From Pseudomonas sp. Os17 (GTDB taxonomy: Bacteria; Pseudomonadota; Gammaproteobacteria; Pseudomonadales; Pseudomonadaceae): a stretch of DNA of 64,000 nt. Of this stretch, positions 62,688 to 64,000 are shown piece by piece. Within the stretch, counting starts at the first letter, position 1; every line of letters begins with the position of its first letter. The DNA is taken from positions 2,421,501 to 2,485,500 of the forward strand of contig NZ_AP014627.1 in the NCBI RefSeq assembly GCF_001547895.1, given 5' to 3'. The notes beneath the pieces were generated by a model, which worked only from the letters and a program-made list of their open reading frames with translations, did not search any database and was not told the origin of the DNA. Made by a program: the position numbers and the translations under genes.

Positions 62688-63626
62688 TCAGCGGTTGAGC
62701 AGCGACTGGGCCATGCGCTCGGCGGTGGCCAGCGCGGCGCAGGTCATGATGTCGAGGTTGCCGGCGTAGGGGGGCAGGTAATGGGCGGCGCCTTCGACCT
62801 CCAGGAACACCGAGGTCTTGAGCCCGCAAAAACGCCCCAGGCCCGGGATCAGCAGCGGCGCCGAGGCCGGAATCGGCTCGAACTGCACCTGCTGCTTGAG
62901 CCGGTAACCGGGCACATAGGCCTGCACCGCCGCGGCCATCTCGCCGATGGAGGCGGCGACCTCCCGCTGATCGGCGGCGGCCGACAGCATCAGCACCGTG
63001 TCGCGCATGATCAGCGGCGGTTCGGCCGGGTTCATGACGATGATCGCCTTGCCCCGGGTGGCGCCGCCGAGGGTTTCGATGGCGTGGCGGGTGGTTTCGG
63101 TGAACTCGTCGATATTGGCCCGGGTGCCGGGGCCGGCGGACTTGCTGGCAATCGAGGCGACGATCTCGGCGTAGTGCACCTGGGCCACCCGCGACACCGC
63201 GGCCACCATGGGAATGGTCGCCTGGCCGCCGCAGGTGACCATGTTCAGGTTGAGGCTGTTCAGGTGTTGCTCCAGGTTGACCACCGGAATGCAGTAGGGG
63301 CCGATGGCCGCCGGGGTCAGGTCGATCAGGCGGATGCCCGGCTTGGCCTGGCGCAGCAGCGCCTCATGGTGCCGGTGGGCGCTGGCCGAGGTGGCGTCGA
63401 AAACGATGTCGATGGCGGCGAACTCGGGCATGCGCAGCAGGCCTTCGACGCCTTCGTGGGTGGTGGCCACGCCCAGGCGCCGGGCCCGCTCCAGGCCGTC
63501 GGAGGCCGGGTCGATGCCGACCATGGCGCTGAGGCTCAGGTGCTGCCCCTGGCGGAGGATTTTCAGCATCAGGTCGGTGCCGATATTGCCCGAGCCGATG
63601 ATCGCGGCCTTGAGGGTTGGGTTCAT
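62688..63626 (-). CDS. nbaJ: Acetaldehyde dehydrogenase (acylating)
   Basis: A 312-residue NAD-dependent enzyme that turns acetaldehyde and CoA into acetyl-CoA. Seen: [46 protein letters not shown] (NAD fold) and [21 protein letters not shown] with the catalytic Cys. It pairs with the aldolase so that acetaldehyde is not released. 13 bases after the hydratase gene. Normal family length. Confidence 0.95.
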   Translation of the reverse strand: MNPTLKAAIIGSGNIGTDLMLKILRQGQHLSLSAMVGIDPASDGLERARRLGVATTHEGVEGLLRMPEFAAIDIVFDATSASAHRHHEALLRQAKPGIRLIDLTPAAIGPYCIPVVNLEQHLNSLNLNMVTCGGQATIPMVAAVSRVAQVHYAEIVASIASKSAGPGTRANIDEFTETTRHAIETLGGATRGKAIIVMNPAEPPLIMRDTVLMLSAAADQREVAASIGEMAAAVQAYVPGYRLKQQVQFEPIPASAPLLIPGLGRFCGLKTSVFLEVEGAAHYLPPYAGNLDIMTCAALATAERMAQSLLNR

Positions 63627-63639
63627 GAGTGGCTCCGGT

Positions 63640-64000
63640 TCATTGGGTTCTGGCGAAACTGGCGCTGACGCTGCCCAGGCCCTGGATGTGTGCGCTGAAG
63701 CGATCTCCCGGTTGCACCGCGACCATGGGCCCGAGGGCGCCGGTGAGGAGGATGTCGCCGGCCCGCAGCGGCGTGCCCAGGCGGGCCAGGGTGTCGGCCA
63801 GCCACAGGGCGGCGTTCAGCGGGTTGCCCAGGCAGGCGGCGCCGGCGCCCACCGACACCGGCTCGCCACCACGGGTCAGGCTCATGCCGCAGCGCACCAG
63901 GTCCAGCTGTTGCAATGGCACCGGCCGGCTGCCGAGCACGAACAGCCCGCTGGAGGCGTTGTCGGCGATGGTGTCGCTCAGCTGGATGTCCCACTGGGCG
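63640..64000 (-). CDS. nbaH: 2-oxopent-4-dienoate hydratase, C-terminal part
   Basis: Only the last about 119 residues lie in the window; the gene continues past the right edge. Seen: [95 protein letters not shown], matching the C-terminal half of the MhpD/hydratase fold. It adds water to 2-oxopent-4-enoate giving 4-hydroxy-2-oxovalerate, the aldolase substrate. First of the minus-strand genes visible; the semialdehyde dehydrogenase is expected outside. Confidence 0.92.
   Translation of the reverse strand, partial: AQWDIQLSDTIADNASSGLFVLGSRPVPLQQLDLVRCGMSLTRGGEPVSVGAGAACLGNPLNAALWLADTLARLGTPLRAGDILLTGALGPMVAVQPGDRFSAHIQGLGSVSASFARTQ

Overview
The window looks like a chromosome segment from the Pseudomonas fluorescens complex (P. 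protegens / P. chlororaphis / P. fluorescens type). The evidence is high GC, Pseudomonas-type REP/REPIN palindromes in many gaps (core GGAGCCGGCTTGCC), and a typical gene set: VgrG-linked type VI effector module, cobF, mntH, glcDEF, an OprD-family porin, bacterial metallothionein and a 3-hydroxyanthranilate cleavage cluster. I saw no rRNA, tRNA or CRISPR array.

Layout. 1-6 kb: a type VI secretion module with the end of a VgrG spike, a DUF4123 adaptor, three tandem immunity-type lipoproteins and a DUF2235 (Tle1-type) phospholipase effector. 6-11 kb: a DUF3077-like gene behind a structured leader with a 20-residue upstream peptide, a secreted FAD oxidase, HglS (2-oxoadipate dioxygenase/decarboxylase) and a MASE2-GGDEF diguanylate cyclase. 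11-15.2 kb: a cobalamin-riboswitch operon with a TonB receptor, a [2Fe-2S] protein and a BtuF-like binding protein. 15.2-22.7 kb: a minus-strand block with two AstA-like succinyltransferases, an APC permease, an N-formylglutamate-amidohydrolase-like enzyme, a glutamine-synthetase-like ligase, an isochorismatase-type hydrolase and an RpiR regulator; it looks like a catabolic pathway for an unidentified amine or amino acid. 22.7-23.85 kb: a gene-free stretch of inverted and tandem repeats.

23.9-31.7 kb: an EAL phosphodiesterase, a CobC-like phosphatase with an altered RHG motif, CobF, a basic amino-acid binding protein, an AstE/AspA-like zinc hydrolase, a small membrane protein, a secreted carboxylesterase and an exported protein of unknown function. 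31.9-35.5 kb: a three-gene cassette (AraC regulator, EamA exporter, B12-binding radical SAM enzyme) of unknown product. 35.6-39 kb: a duplicated-fold membrane protein, then folE with a chalcone-isomerase-like protein, a DUF3833 lipoprotein and a convergent DCC-type thiol protein. The folE upstream gap carries three TTGTACA motifs, which suggests LitR/CarH-type (B12 and light) control. 39-46.7 kb: mntH, a four-fold tandem REPIN array, a LysR regulator with a paired YdcZ-type exporter, and glcDEF. 46.9-50 kb: small genes (metallothionein, DUF6555-like, XapX), an AraC regulator and a quinone oxidoreductase. 50-52 kb: a purine nucleoside permease-family protein with a Tsx channel behind a PurR-like palindrome.

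52.4-64 kb: kynurenine degradation. Kynureninase is followed by an amino-acid permease broken by one in-frame TGA and an OprD-family porin. On the other strand lies an overlapping operon for the 2-aminomuconate (nba-type) route: 3-hydroxyanthranilate dioxygenase, ACMS decarboxylase, RidA-type deaminase, 4-oxalocrotonate decarboxylase, pentadienoate hydratase (cut by the window end), hydroxyoxovalerate aldolase, acylating acetaldehyde dehydrogenase and an aromatic-acid transporter. The semialdehyde dehydrogenase expected between decarboxylase and deaminase is not in the window. Together these would take 3-hydroxykynurenine to pyruvate and acetyl-CoA.
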